29,021 bases of DNA from a virus. Both the position numbers and the translations under genes were made by a program. The DNA lies in IMG/VR virus record IMGVR_UViG_3300017963_000632, positions 1 through 29,021 of that record; one strand, written 5' to 3'. Shown here in pieces: positions 21,017 through 27,909 of this stretch (position 1 is the first letter of the stretch; each line of letters starts with the position of its first letter). The notes under the pieces were generated by a model that was given only the letters and a program-made list of their open reading frames with translations, ran no database searches and was not told the origin of the DNA.

Positions 21017-22096
21017 ATGACGACGAACGACATGTTTGGACTGACGGAAACGGAAACCCGGGCGGCGATCGATGAAACGCGGGAACGGTTGGACAACATC
21101 CCGACCGAACCGGAACCGGATGTCGAACCGGCGGAACCAACGCCGACGGTCGACGTACCCGGGGGCGACGAACCGTTCGACGATCGGCCGTTCGCAGAAC
21201 GGTTGCGCGACGAAACGTCGGCGGTCCGGTTGCGGCGGCGGTATTTGGGTTTGACCCGGGCGTTGAAACCGGAACAACGGCGGCGGGCGGCGGCGGTATT
21301 CGGGGCGACCCCCGAGGCGGTCCGGGGCCGCAAAACGTTGGTCGATCATCCCGCAATCGCGGCATGCCATGCGGCGGTTGACCGGGCCGTCGATTATTGG
21401 AAATCGATGTCGGTTCCGTATCCGGCCGACCGGGGCGTCCGGTTGATCCGCCGCGATCGCATCGACGAATTCGAAGCAGGAATGCAGCGGATATTGGACG
21501 ATTTGGGGTCGGCTGTTGCCGCCGCAAACGAGGTATACGCTGAGGTTTTGGACAAAGCGCGGGCCGATTTGGACGAATTGTTCGACGCGTCCGATTACCC
21601 GGAATCGTTGATCGGGGGGTGGGGTTTCGATTGGGAATATCCGTCGATCGAACCGCCGGATTATTTGCAGGAACTGAACCCGGCGTTATTTGCGGCCGAA
21701 CAGGCTAGAATTCGCGCCCGGTTCGAGGAAGCGCTTGCCGCGACCGAACAATCGTTCGTCGAAGAATTCGGGTCGTTGGTCGCCAAAATAACGGACCAAT
21801 TGACGCCATCGCCCGACGGCAAGGTCAAGCGGTTCCATGAATCGAACGTTGAAAAATTGCGGGAATTTTTCGACCGGTTCCGGGAATTGAACATCGGGTC
21901 GAACGCCGAATTGGACCAATTGGTCGTCGCCGCCAAAGACGCGGTCGCGGGCGTTACCGGCAAAGGAATCCGCAAAGACGCCGACGAACGGACGTCGGTT
22001 CGCGAATCGTTGTCGGCGGTTTACGACCGTTTAACGTCGTTAATGGTTGACCGTCCGGACCGTCGTATTTCATTGGACGACAACGCGGACGATTGA
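21017..22096 (+). CDS. Conserved-looking protein, DUF3150-like, 359 aa
   Basis: ACGGGAG and AGGAA precede the ATG. The N-terminal 55 residues are acidic and disordered (Glu/Pro-rich). The body is helical with LRRRYLGLTRALKPEQRRRA, GRKTLVDHPAI, YWKSMSVPYPADRGVRLI, then FEAGMQRILDDLGSAVAAAN and a Trp-rich segment (GWGFDWEYPSIEPPDYL). This order of segments recalls the DUF3150 family and related large uncharacterised proteins often next to AAA ATPases; I recall similar ones in Planctomycetes but could not check. It has its own promoter and terminator, so it is a single-gene unit. Function unknown. Confidence 0.6.
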   Translation: MTTNDMFGLTETETRAAIDETRERLDNIPTEPEPDVEPAEPTPTVDVPGGDEPFDDRPFAERLRDETSAVRLRRRYLGLTRALKPEQRRRAAAVFGATPEAVRGRKTLVDHPAIAACHAAVDRAVDYWKSMSVPYPADRGVRLIRRDRIDEFEAGMQRILDDLGSAVAAANEVYAEVLDKARADLDELFDASDYPESLIGGWGFDWEYPSIEPPDYLQELNPALFAAEQARIRARFEEALAATEQSFVEEFGSLVAKITDQLTPSPDGKVKRFHESNVEKLREFFDRFRELNIGSNAELDQLVVAAKDAVAGVTGKGIRKDADERTSVRESLSAVYDRLTSLMVDRPDRRISLDDNADD

Positions 22097-22120
22097 CCGG
22101 TCGGGGCGGGGACGCGACGC

Positions 22121-22157
22121 GGCGGGTTCGGATTATCCGGCCCGCCGATTTTTTTTT
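22121..22157 (+). terminator. Factor-independent terminator
   Basis: GGCGGG (22121-22126) and CCCGCC (22141-22146), extended by CGGA/TCCGG with a U bulge, are followed by GATTTTTTTTT. It ends the single-gene unit at 21017-22096. Confidence 0.85.
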
Positions 22158-22176
22158 GGAATTATTGGTCCCGACG

Positions 22177-22222
22177 GCCGATATACCCCTTGTATGATGT
22201 ACCGGCGACGGTACAATACGGT
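22177..22222 (+). promoter_or_regulatory. Repeated-family promoter with upstream box
   Basis: GCCGATATACCCC box (22177-22189), TTGTAT (22190-22195), a 16-base spacer with GATGTACCGGCGACGG, then TACAATACGG (TACAAT at 22212-22217). It drives the DUF1257/DUF2997 gene run. Confidence 0.88.
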
Positions 22223-22255
22223 TGTAACATTCAAACATCCGAACGGGGGACAACA

Positions 22256-22675
22256 ATGGGCGCGACAAACTTTTCAATGACGGTTGCGGCGAAAACGGTC
22301 GACGAGGCGTATCGGGTCGCCAACGAAATGGCCCGGGATTACAACGGGCACCAGGACGGGTATTCGGGCGACATCCAAACGACAAACGGTTTTGTCGAAT
22401 TCAAATTGCGGCCCCGGTTGTCGGTCGAAAAATTCGAACGTTGGGTTTGGGATTGCGTTTTCGAACCTGAAGGGGCGTTTTTGAAACGACGCGGCATTCA
22501 AGATCACGACGTTCCGTTGATCCGTCGGGCGGCGGTTGTCGCAAACGAAAAATGGGGCCGTTGCGTTTGCGTTGAAATCACAGGCAAAGCGGCGACCGAT
22601 TGGAAAAAATCGCATGGATACGCCGGGAAACGCGGCGTTCGGGTTTACAAATTTTTCGGAACGGGCGCCGAATGA
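22256..22675 (+). CDS. Hypothetical protein, 139 aa
   Basis: Not recognised. The ATG follows GGGGGA. The product appears alpha/beta with two repeats of a strand-helix pattern (MTVAAKTVDEAYRVANEMAR and CVCVEITGKAATDWKKSHGY), and a basic C-terminus (YAGKRGVRVYKFFGTG). It is the first gene of the DUF1257/DUF2997 transcript, so it may be a partner or small-molecule-binding protein in that set. An RNA hairpin lies just after its stop. Confidence 0.65.
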   Translation: MGATNFSMTVAAKTVDEAYRVANEMARDYNGHQDGYSGDIQTTNGFVEFKLRPRLSVEKFERWVWDCVFEPEGAFLKRRGIQDHDVPLIRRAAVVANEKWGRCVCVEITGKAATDWKKSHGYAGKRGVRVYKFFGTGAE

Positions 22676-22685
22676 AACGGGGACC

Positions 22686-22707
22686 GGGGCCCGGTTCGCC
22701 GGGCCCC
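22686..22707 (+). other. Perfect GC hairpin with UUCG loop before the next gene
   Basis: GGGGCCCGG (22686-22694), TTCG loop, CCGGGCCCC (22699-22707). There is no T-tract, so it is not a normal terminator. It sits 21 bases before the next ATG and directly upstream of its CGGGAG site, so it could be an RNA processing, stability or translation-control element. Confidence 0.7.
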
Positions 22708-22728
22708 ATGGCAACGGGAGACAAAACG

Positions 22729-23040
22729 ATGCCATGTTGGGAAGTTCGAACGATGTCGGTCGAATTCAACGCCGAAAACCGCGACATGTTGGACCGGGCG
22801 ATCGCGGCCGTTGGCGAAACCGCAATTTGGACCGGGTCGATTGTTTCGTTGTACGGCGGGGCGATCCAAATCGATACGGAATCGAAATCGGCCCGGGTCC
22901 GGGACGGGTACCAAAACAATTTGAACGAATTAAAACGGTCGTATTCCCGCGAAGCGGTCAAAACGGCCGCCGCCCGCGCCAAATGGGCGGTCAAATTCGA
23001 CGGCAATCGGGCAACGGTCAAACGAAAAAAACAATGGTAA
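22729..23040 (+). CDS. Small protein of the DUF1257/DUF2997 cluster, 103 aa
   Basis: The product starts MPCWEVRTMSVEFNAENRDM and continues LDRAIAAVGETAIW, a strand-helix-strand opening resembling that of DUF1257-type proteins, then an IQIDTESKSARVRDG strand pair, a helix YSREAVKTAAARAKWAV, and a final basic strand. I read it as possibly related to the DUF1257 or DUF2997 group but cannot confirm. CGGGAG lies 9 bases before the chosen ATG; an in-frame ATG at 22708 directly after the hairpin is an alternative. It is followed by the DUF2997 gene after 14 bases. Confidence 0.6.
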   Translation: MPCWEVRTMSVEFNAENRDMLDRAIAAVGETAIWTGSIVSLYGGAIQIDTESKSARVRDGYQNNLNELKRSYSREAVKTAAARAKWAVKFDGNRATVKRKKQW

Positions 23041-23054
23041 ACGGGGGCGATCCC

Positions 23055-23273
23055 ATGGCGGCGAAAAACGAATTTGAAATCGAAATTTTGGAAGACGGGA
23101 CGATTTCCGTCACGACGGACGGGTTTGACGGTACGGTCCACAAATCGGCCGACGAATTCGTCAAAACATTGGGCGACATGTTGGGCGGGCCGGTCGTTAT
23201 CAAAAAACGGAAACGGCATCACCATCATTCGCATGGGGAACGAAACCGCAATCAGGCAAAAGCGAGGGGTTGA
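23055..23273 (+). CDS. DUF2997-like protein, 72 aa
   Basis: The product fits the small DUF2997 family: an N-terminal strand pair (EFEIEILEDGTISVTTDGFD), then a helix (KSADEFVKTLGDMLGG) and a last strand (PVVIKKRKR), followed by a His-rich tail (HHHHSHGE) that may bind metal. In cyanobacteria I recall DUF2997 genes next to DUF1257 (Ycf35); here the next gene is DUF1257. Two further DUF2997-like and DUF1257-like genes follow in the same run. GGGGGCG precedes the ATG. Confidence 0.75.
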   Translation: MAAKNEFEIEILEDGTISVTTDGFDGTVHKSADEFVKTLGDMLGGPVVIKKRKRHHHHSHGERNRNQAKARG

Positions 23274-23275
23274 AA

Positions 23276-23746
23276 ATGTCGCATATTTCGACGGTTCGAT
23301 TGACGTTGGATGATATGGACGCGTTGGCGGCGGGTTGCCGCCAATGCGGCGTCGAACTACGGTTGGGCCAAAAAACGTACCGGACGTACGGCAACGTCGA
23401 ACGTCCATGCGACGCGGCGATCGTTTTGACCGGGAACCGCTGGGCGTACGAAATCGGCGTCGTCCGCGTCCGGCAACAATCCGACGGAACGTACGTCGAC
23501 GATCCGAACGGGAACGAATGTCAATTGCGGTTCGACGATTGGGACCGGGGCAACGGCATGATGGACCAAGTCGGCCCGGAATGTTCGGCGTTGATGCAAC
23601 AATACGGGGTCGAAAAAACCCGGTCGATCGCCAAACGGAACGGTTGGTCGTTCAAAACGGAAACGCAACGCGACGGTTCGGTCCGTTGTTATTGCCAACC
23701 GAAGCAAAAAAAATGGGCCCGCGCGGGCGCCGGTCGGAAATGGTAA
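23276..23746 (+). CDS. DUF1257 (Ycf35-like) protein, 156 aa
   Basis: The opening MSHISTVRLTLDDMDALAAG is the signature of DUF1257/Ycf35 (MSHxS/T xxx xxxLxxL). YGNVERPCDAAIVLTG, then NRWAYEIGVVR, matches the family core, and the segment CSALMQQYGVEKTRSIAKRN, followed by GWSFKTETQRDGSVRCY, matches its C-terminal helix and strand. The family occurs in plastids, cyanobacteria and some bacteria; its biochemical role is not established. The start follows the DUF2997 stop by 2 bases with GAGGGG upstream. Together with a Ycf46-like ATPase 4 kb upstream and two DUF2997 genes it forms the set seen together in some bacterial genomes. Confidence 0.85.
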   Translation: MSHISTVRLTLDDMDALAAGCRQCGVELRLGQKTYRTYGNVERPCDAAIVLTGNRWAYEIGVVRVRQQSDGTYVDDPNGNECQLRFDDWDRGNGMMDQVGPECSALMQQYGVEKTRSIAKRNGWSFKTETQRDGSVRCYCQPKQKKWARAGAGRKW

Positions 23747-23785
23747 CGGGTTGTTCACGGTAACGAATTTGTTTTGGGGGATATC

Positions 23786-23980
23786 ATGGCGGAACGGGTA
23801 ATCGTAACGGTCGGGCCGACGGGCGAAATTACGGTCGAGGCCGACGGCGTCGTCGGGTCCGGATGCGGCGAATTGACCAAGGCGTTTCGGGACGGGTTGG
23901 GCGAACAAACGTCCGACCGGAAAAAACCCGAATATTACAAACGGGCCGATCAAGCCAACCAACAATCGGCGGGGAAATGA
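23786..23980 (+). CDS. DUF2997-like protein, second copy, 64 aa
   Basis: The core RVIVTVGPTGEITVEADGVV, then GSGCGELTKAFRDGLGE, is the DUF2997 layout (two strands with a turn, a Gly-Cys segment, then a helix), closer to the typical family pattern than the copy at 23055. The C-terminus is polar (YKRADQANQQSAGK). I choose the ATG at 23786 because GGGGG lies just upstream; one at 23774 overlaps that site. It follows the DUF1257 gene, so the cluster is DUF2997, DUF1257, DUF2997. Confidence 0.8.
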   Translation: MAERVIVTVGPTGEITVEADGVVGSGCGELTKAFRDGLGEQTSDRKKPEYYKRADQANQQSAGK

Positions 23981-23984
23981 TCCA

Positions 23985-24302
23985 ATGCAAATTACGATTC
24001 GATCCGACGGCCAAATCGAATTCGTCCGTTCGGACGCCCTGGCGGCCGCGTACGACGCGGTCGGGGCGGAACGGGCCGAACGTCGGGCGTCGCATGTCGA
24101 ACCGGTTTGCGCCCCGTTGCGGACGTTATTTCGGGCGATCCGGCGCCGGGTCCGGGATGATTCCGTTTTGGCGACATTCACCCGGTATTGGCCCGTTCGT
24201 TGGCGGGTCGCGATCGTTGGTGGGCCGACGTTTGGTCCGTTTTGGTCGCGTCGCGCCGCGATCCGGGCCGAAATCGAATGGTTGAACGAAAACGAACTTT
24301 GA
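23985..24302 (+). CDS. Hypothetical protein, 105 aa
   Basis: Not assigned to a family. The ATG follows the DUF2997 stop by 4 bases. The opening MQITIRSDGQIEFVRSDA is a strand-turn-strand; RASHVEP, then a Trp-rich strand (RYWPVRWRVAIVGGPTFGPF) and the last helix (RRAAIRAEIEWLNENE) follow. I associate RASHVEP...GGP..GPF...A...E..WL with a small family in Planctomycetes-like genomes, by recollection only. It is part of the same transcript as DUF1257/DUF2997. Confidence 0.6.
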   Translation: MQITIRSDGQIEFVRSDALAAAYDAVGAERAERRASHVEPVCAPLRTLFRAIRRRVRDDSVLATFTRYWPVRWRVAIVGGPTFGPFWSRRAAIRAEIEWLNENEL

Positions 24303-24318
24303 AACGGGAGGCGGCCAA

Positions 24319-24834
24319 ATGGCCAAAAAATCAATCGCGACGACATTGTTGGACAAACGGATCGTCGTTTCCGGGTCCGTTCGCGGAAACGTCCATTATC
24401 AAAACGTTGAACCGGGCGACGCGGGACGGATCGCGTCGGTTTATTTGGACGCGGATTCGACCCCGCAATATTCCGTTTTGATGGACGACGGACGGTTGGT
24501 CGAAATGTACCCGCAATCGTTCCGGGTCATGTCCGACCCGGCGGACGATTCCCAAGAATTGCGCGACGCCGTCCATACGGAAAAATACGGGGACGCCATG
24601 CGGACGGGCCGCGCGCCCCGGTTCGTTCATTTTTACCATCCAACCGGCGGCGAATCGAAATATGTCGAATGCGCCCCGGACGAATGGAATAAATTGACCC
24701 GCGAAGCCCGCGACCGTCGTTGCCCGTTGGATTCGTCGACATGCCATCCGGATTGGTTCGACGAATTGTACAACCGGCCGTCGGTTGCCGTTACCGACCC
24801 CGGTTCCGTTTTGGGCGAAATCCCCATTGTTTGA
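24319..24834 (+). CDS. Hypothetical protein, 171 aa
   Basis: Not recognised. ACGGGAGG lies before the ATG. The first 75 residues (IVVSGSVRGNVHYQNVEPGD, then ASVYLDADSTPQYSVLMDDG) look like a beta-barrel SH3-like or KOW-like domain; the second half contains HFYHPTGGESKYVECAPDEW and a short Cys pair near the C-terminus (CPLDSSTC). No catalytic motif was seen. Confidence 0.65.
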   Translation: MAKKSIATTLLDKRIVVSGSVRGNVHYQNVEPGDAGRIASVYLDADSTPQYSVLMDDGRLVEMYPQSFRVMSDPADDSQELRDAVHTEKYGDAMRTGRAPRFVHFYHPTGGESKYVECAPDEWNKLTREARDRRCPLDSSTCHPDWFDELYNRPSVAVTDPGSVLGEIPIV

Positions 24835-24848
24835 AAAGGACGCGACGA

Positions 24849-25799
24849 ATGAACGATCATATTGATTTCGAATGGTTGCGGGACATGATGAACCAACGCC
24901 CGGACGTACCCGCCGGGGAACGCGACGGAATTTCGATCGTCGTCGATACGTTGCCCGCCGGGAAAAAAACGACGGTCGTTTCGATGCGAAACGCATTGTT
25001 GCGGGGCGAACCCGTAACGGACATGTCGTTCGAATGCGACCATGCGATCCGGGCGTTGCGCGACGTCGACCACGGGGAATGGTTCCGCGACGACCCGCAG
25101 GAAGTTTGGCAAATGTACGACGCGTTGGAAGCGATCGCCGACATGGACGACCCGTCGGTTTTGGTCGGCGGGTTGGGGTTGGGGACGTTTTCCCGGTTGG
25201 CCGACGTTTACGCGGGCGGGATTGTTACGACCGTTGAACGGGACGAACGGATCGTCGAATTGGTCGCCAAATATGCGACGCGTCGGGTTATCGTCGCGGA
25301 TATATACAATTTCGTTCGCGAAATCGGCCCGGACGAATACGACATCGCGTTTTTGGACACATGGCAAATGACGGGCGAACAATGTTGGGTCGACGAAGTC
25401 GTCCCGTTGCGGCGGTTGATCGGCGGCAAAATCCCCGAAATCCATTGTTGGAACGAACGGGAAATGTTCGGCCAAATCGGGTTGGGGATATTTCGGGCGA
25501 TATCGATTCCGCTCGACAATTTGCCGAAAATGTCAATCCATTATCGGGTCGTCCGCCGGGCGGCCGAACGGGCGGGGATCGCCCCGGACGAACCGTTGCC
25601 GTCGGACGAAACGAAACGGATGTTTGCGATTATGGAACGGGCGGAACAAATGGTCGCGAACCCGGTCGCGCTTTCCATGGTTCGCCGGTTCGTTAACGAC
25701 GTCGGGTTGGACGATTGGGAAGCCGAATTCGGCGGTTTTTGGGACGACGAAACCCAACAACGCGTCGAATGGCGGCGAGCATCCGGGTTGACAGAATGA
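24849..25799 (+). CDS. SAM-dependent methyltransferase-like (spermidine-synthase-like fold)
   Basis: The 316-aa protein has a Rossmann methyltransferase core: VLVGGLGLGT (104-113) is the glycine-rich AdoMet loop, TTVERD (127-132) gives the acidic post-strand residue, and YDIAFLDTWQ (164-173) is the motif IV strand, as in spermidine-synthase-like enzymes. The N-terminal 100 residues are an extra domain, and the C-terminus (DETKRMFAIMERAEQMV) is helical. No DNA-MTase PPY motif is present, so a small-molecule or protein substrate is more likely. AAAAGGACG precedes the ATG. It is the last gene before the promoter at 25788. Confidence 0.65.
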   Translation: MNDHIDFEWLRDMMNQRPDVPAGERDGISIVVDTLPAGKKTTVVSMRNALLRGEPVTDMSFECDHAIRALRDVDHGEWFRDDPQEVWQMYDALEAIADMDDPSVLVGGLGLGTFSRLADVYAGGIVTTVERDERIVELVAKYATRRVIVADIYNFVREIGPDEYDIAFLDTWQMTGEQCWVDEVVPLRRLIGGKIPEIHCWNEREMFGQIGLGIFRAISIPLDNLPKMSIHYRVVRRAAERAGIAPDEPLPSDETKRMFAIMERAEQMVANPVALSMVRRFVNDVGLDDWEAEFGGFWDDETQQRVEWRRASGLTE

Positions 25800-25815
25800 C
25801 CGCCGACGGTACATT
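25788..25815 (+). promoter_or_regulatory. Promoter of the HTH regulator gene
   Basis: TTGACA (25788-25793), a 16-base spacer ending CCGACGG, and TACATT (25810-25815) overlap the 3' end of the methyltransferase-like gene. Same 16-base spacing and CGG-TAC junction as the family, but without the upstream box. Confidence 0.75.
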
Positions 25816-25849
25816 ACAAACGGCGGCGGGGATCGGGAGGTTTTGAACG

Positions 25850-26188
25850 ATGAACGATTTGGATAGGAATACATTTCGCGACATCCATTCCGGCATTTTG
25901 TCCGGGCGGCGCGATCAGGCGATTGCCCGGGCGGCGGGGGCCAAGGTCAACGTCGTCCGGGCCGCCCGTCGGAAATTGGAATCCGTTGGGGTCGACGCGC
26001 AAACGGAATTGTTTACGACGCCCCAGGCGGCGGCCGTATTGGGTTTGACGGATTCGTTGGTCCGGCGGTATTGCCGCGACGGGTATTTGGTCGCGAAAAA
26101 ATGGGGAACGCAACATCAGATCGCGAAAACGGATTTGTTGGAATTTTTGGCCGAGGGCGGGTTGCGCCCGAAATACGAACGGGCGTAA
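25850..26188 (+). CDS. Helix-turn-helix DNA-binding protein (HTH_17/excisionase-like)
   Basis: The 112-aa protein has a C-terminal MerR/HTH_17-type domain: FTTPQAAAVLGLTDSLVRRY, then CRDGYLVAKKWGTQHQIAKT and DLLEFL, the standard excisionase-like order (HTH, wing G-hydrophobic-hydrophobic-A, then the D-L helix). The N-terminal 50 residues are Arg-rich and helical (GRRDQAIARAAGAKVNVVRA). It may regulate phage genes or act in excision. No integrase is in the window. GGGAGG precedes the ATG; the promoter is 35 bases upstream. Confidence 0.75.
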   Translation: MNDLDRNTFRDIHSGILSGRRDQAIARAAGAKVNVVRAARRKLESVGVDAQTELFTTPQAAAVLGLTDSLVRRYCRDGYLVAKKWGTQHQIAKTDLLEFLAEGGLRPKYERA

Positions 26189-26190
26189 CG

Positions 26191-26340
26191 ATGGCGGAAC
26201 GACGCCGCAATACGTTTGACGACGGCCGCGAGGCGATCGCGTATTTGTTCGCATTGATCGCGGCATTTGCGGCGGTTGCGGTCATCATTGCGACCGCAAT
26301 TGCCGCAATTTACCGGGTTTGCCGTTGGGCAATCGAATGA
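26191..26340 (+). CDS. Small single-TM membrane protein, 49 aa
   Basis: A basic N-terminus (MAERRRNTFDDGREA) precedes one long hydrophobic helix (IAYLFALIAAFAAVAVIIAT, about residues 16-41). Unrecognised; such small phage membrane proteins often affect lysis, exclusion or host membrane enzymes. The ATG lies 2 bases after the HTH gene stop, suggesting coupled translation. Codon pattern fits the AG/CT-poor genome. Confidence 0.6.
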   Translation: MAERRRNTFDDGREAIAYLFALIAAFAAVAVIIATAIAAIYRVCRWAIE

Positions 26341-26346
26341 TATAAT
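26319..26346 (+). promoter_or_regulatory. Promoter upstream of the small-RNA candidate
   Basis: TTGCCG (26319-26324), a 16-base spacer and a perfect TATAAT (26341-26346). The only exact TATAAT -10 among the promoters listed; the 16-base spacing agrees with the family. Confidence 0.6.
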
Positions 26347-26352
26347 TCCCGC

Positions 26353-26454
26353 GTCGTCAAATGGGGCGTTTTCCTGCCGTTTCTTACGGCGCCCAACGCC
26401 TCCCGTTTTGTTCCGCCGACGGGGGTGTCGCGTCCTTCGTCGGCGGTTTTTTTT
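26353..26454 (+). ncRNA. Candidate small RNA or structured leader, about 100 nt
   Basis: A TATAAT promoter (26341-26346) is followed about 100 bases later by a strong terminator (26413-26454) with no open frame between them. GCCGTTTCTTACGGC at about 26374-26388 forms a small hairpin. The stretch keeps CT and AG dinucleotides (CCTGCC, CTTACG, CCTCCC, CCTTCG) that the rest of the genome lacks, as expected if its RNA sequence is under selection. It could be a free small RNA or an attenuating leader for the gene at 26469. Confidence 0.5.
26413..26454 (+). terminator. Strong factor-independent terminator
   Basis: CCGCCGACG (26413-26421) pairs with CGTCGGCGG (26438-26446), followed by TTTTTTTT. 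It ends the candidate small RNA before the next gene's GTGGGG site. Confidence 0.92.
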
Positions 26455-26468
26455 GTGGGGTCGAAACG

Positions 26469-26936
26469 ATGTTTTTGTCGCGATTGGATACGGCGGATAC
26501 GATCAACGTCGCGGTCGTATTGTCGCCCGACGACGTCCAGACGCCACGGAACGACCGTTCGTTGGGGTTTTCGTTGTATGATGCCGGATTGATTGGGCAT
26601 CGTCAGACGCGGGTTCTGGTCGCGTACGTCAAACCGGCAACGTTGGCCACGATGCGGTACGGGTATTGGCCAATTTTCGCCGATGCGCGGTATATTCTAT
26701 TATTGACGGACGAATCGTTCCGGCATTTGGACGCCGGGGAACCGGTCGCCATGCCAATGGGTTCCGAATCACCAGTGGACAGGTTTGTTTTGACCGTCGG
26801 CGACAAATTACCCGACGACGCGAACCGGGCGTTTGCGCGGTTGGGCATGGTCCCGGCGAACGACCTTGCACCGTTTTCGCAACGAATCCCGACCGGGGCG
26901 TTGCCGACCGTTTCGGTTGCCGTCCCGACCGTTTGA
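26469..26936 (+). CDS. Hypothetical protein, 155 aa
   Basis: Not recognised. The ATG follows GGGGTCGAAACG. The protein is mixed alpha/beta (TINVAVVLSPDDVQTP, RVLVAYVKPATL, ARYILLLTDES) without catalytic motif or membrane segment. CT and AG are somewhat commoner here (CCAGACGCCACGG, TTCTGG, TATTCTATTATTG) than in the flanking genes. It follows a terminator, so it is expressed by read-through or from an undetected promoter. Confidence 0.6.
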   Translation: MFLSRLDTADTINVAVVLSPDDVQTPRNDRSLGFSLYDAGLIGHRQTRVLVAYVKPATLATMRYGYWPIFADARYILLLTDESFRHLDAGEPVAMPMGSESPVDRFVLTVGDKLPDDANRAFARLGMVPANDLAPFSQRIPTGALPTVSVAVPTV

Positions 26937-26975
26937 CCCGCCCCGCAAAAAAACCTCAAATATTTCCGGTCCATT

Positions 26976-27021
26976 GTCGATATTCCCCTTGCATCATGTT
27001 CCGTTGCCGGTACAATACGGT
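26976..27021 (+). promoter_or_regulatory. Repeated-family promoter with upstream box
   Basis: GTCGATATTCCCC box (26976-26988), TTGCAT (26989-26994), a 16-base spacer with CATGTTCCGTTGCCGG, then TACAATACGG (TACAAT at 27011-27016). It drives the last gene run of the window. Confidence 0.88.
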
Positions 27022-27047
27022 AGGACATGAACGAAACGGGGGACGAC

Positions 27048-27392
27048 ATGAACCGGCGAAATGATTTGGGGGTGTGCCAAATGACGACATCGGCCAAAAC
27101 CACGACCGTTCGGGTTTCGTTTACGGGTTGGGATTGGGACGACACGTACACGATGCGGTCCCCGACGGGGCGTACGCGACGCGTTCGCCCGAACGGTCAT
27201 TGGTCCCATGGTAACGCCCCGCGACCCCGACGGTTGACGCCCGCCGAGGAAGATGTTTTGGCGTCGATCCGTCGGCATTGCGAAACCGTTGTTGCGGGAC
27301 GCCCGGTCGTCATTTGGGGCGACCCGATCGAAATGGTTGTTTCGTATGAATCAATGCGGTTGTTCGCGTTGGCGTCGGAAAAAACCGATTGA
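27048..27392 (+). CDS. Hypothetical protein, 114 aa
   Basis: Not recognised. The ATG at 27048 is chosen because GGGGGAC lies 6 bases upstream; an in-frame ATG at 27027 lies at the expected transcription start and would need leaderless initiation. The product begins with a basic segment, then strands (TTTVRVSFTGWDWDD, TYTMRSPTG) and ends in a region with PVVIWGDPIEMVVSYESM. A small beta-rich fold is likely. Confidence 0.6.
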   Translation: MNRRNDLGVCQMTTSAKTTTVRVSFTGWDWDDTYTMRSPTGRTRRVRPNGHWSHGNAPRPRRLTPAEEDVLASIRRHCETVVAGRPVVIWGDPIEMVVSYESMRLFALASEKTD

Positions 27393-27409
27393 AAACGGGA
27401 GGCATCGGG

Positions 27410-27577
27410 ATGATTTGGAAAATTACCGAAACGAAATGGGGTTGGATCATCGTTTGGCGGTCGCAAATGCCCAACCGCGAACAAATCGCGGCGGCGGTCG
27501 GAACGGACGAATTCCGAATCCGGATGCGGGCGCGGGGCGGGGAATTCGGCGTCGAACGAACCGGGGGCCGACGATGA
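27410..27577 (+). CDS. Small hypothetical protein, 55 aa
   Basis: Not recognised. ACGGGAGG lies about 8 bases before the ATG. The product MIWKITETKWGWIIVWRSQM... is a strand pair followed by a helix (PNREQIAAAVGTDEFRIRMR) and a basic tail. The stop overlaps the next start as ATGA. Confidence 0.6.
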   Translation: MIWKITETKWGWIIVWRSQMPNREQIAAAVGTDEFRIRMRARGGEFGVERTGGRR

Positions 27578-27909
27578 ACGCGACCGAAGTAAAACGTTGT
27601 TGGCGGTTGGACGTCATGGACGTCGTCGGGGGGTTTACGCCCGGCAACGTCGTTTTGATTTTGCGGGGCGAACCTGTCTTGGCCGAACTTGCGGGCGAAT
27701 CATTTATCGACGCCGACGCTATTTCGGCATGCGATGCGGTTGTTAATGCGTCATTAAATGCGGTCCATGCGCTGGACGGGTTGGACGTCGGCGTCCAGTC
27801 GGAGGACTTTGTGTCCGATTGGGTTGCCGAATTGATTACGGACGCGGAACGGGCCCAATTTTTGGGCTATTTATCTTTTTCGGATTTCGACGAACGGAGG
27901 TCGGATTAA
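27574..27909 (+). CDS. Hypothetical protein, 111 aa
   Basis: Not recognised. Starts by ATGA overlap with the previous gene, with GGGGG upstream. Acidic and helical (AISACDAVVNASLNAVHALD, then VSDWVAELITDAERAQF). Several CT or AG dinucleotides (GACGCTATTTC, CGCTGG, AGTCGGAGGACTTTG) make it less depleted than flanking genes. Confidence 0.6.
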   Translation: MNATEVKRCWRLDVMDVVGGFTPGNVVLILRGEPVLAELAGESFIDADAISACDAVVNASLNAVHALDGLDVGVQSEDFVSDWVAELITDAERAQFLGYLSFSDFDERRSD

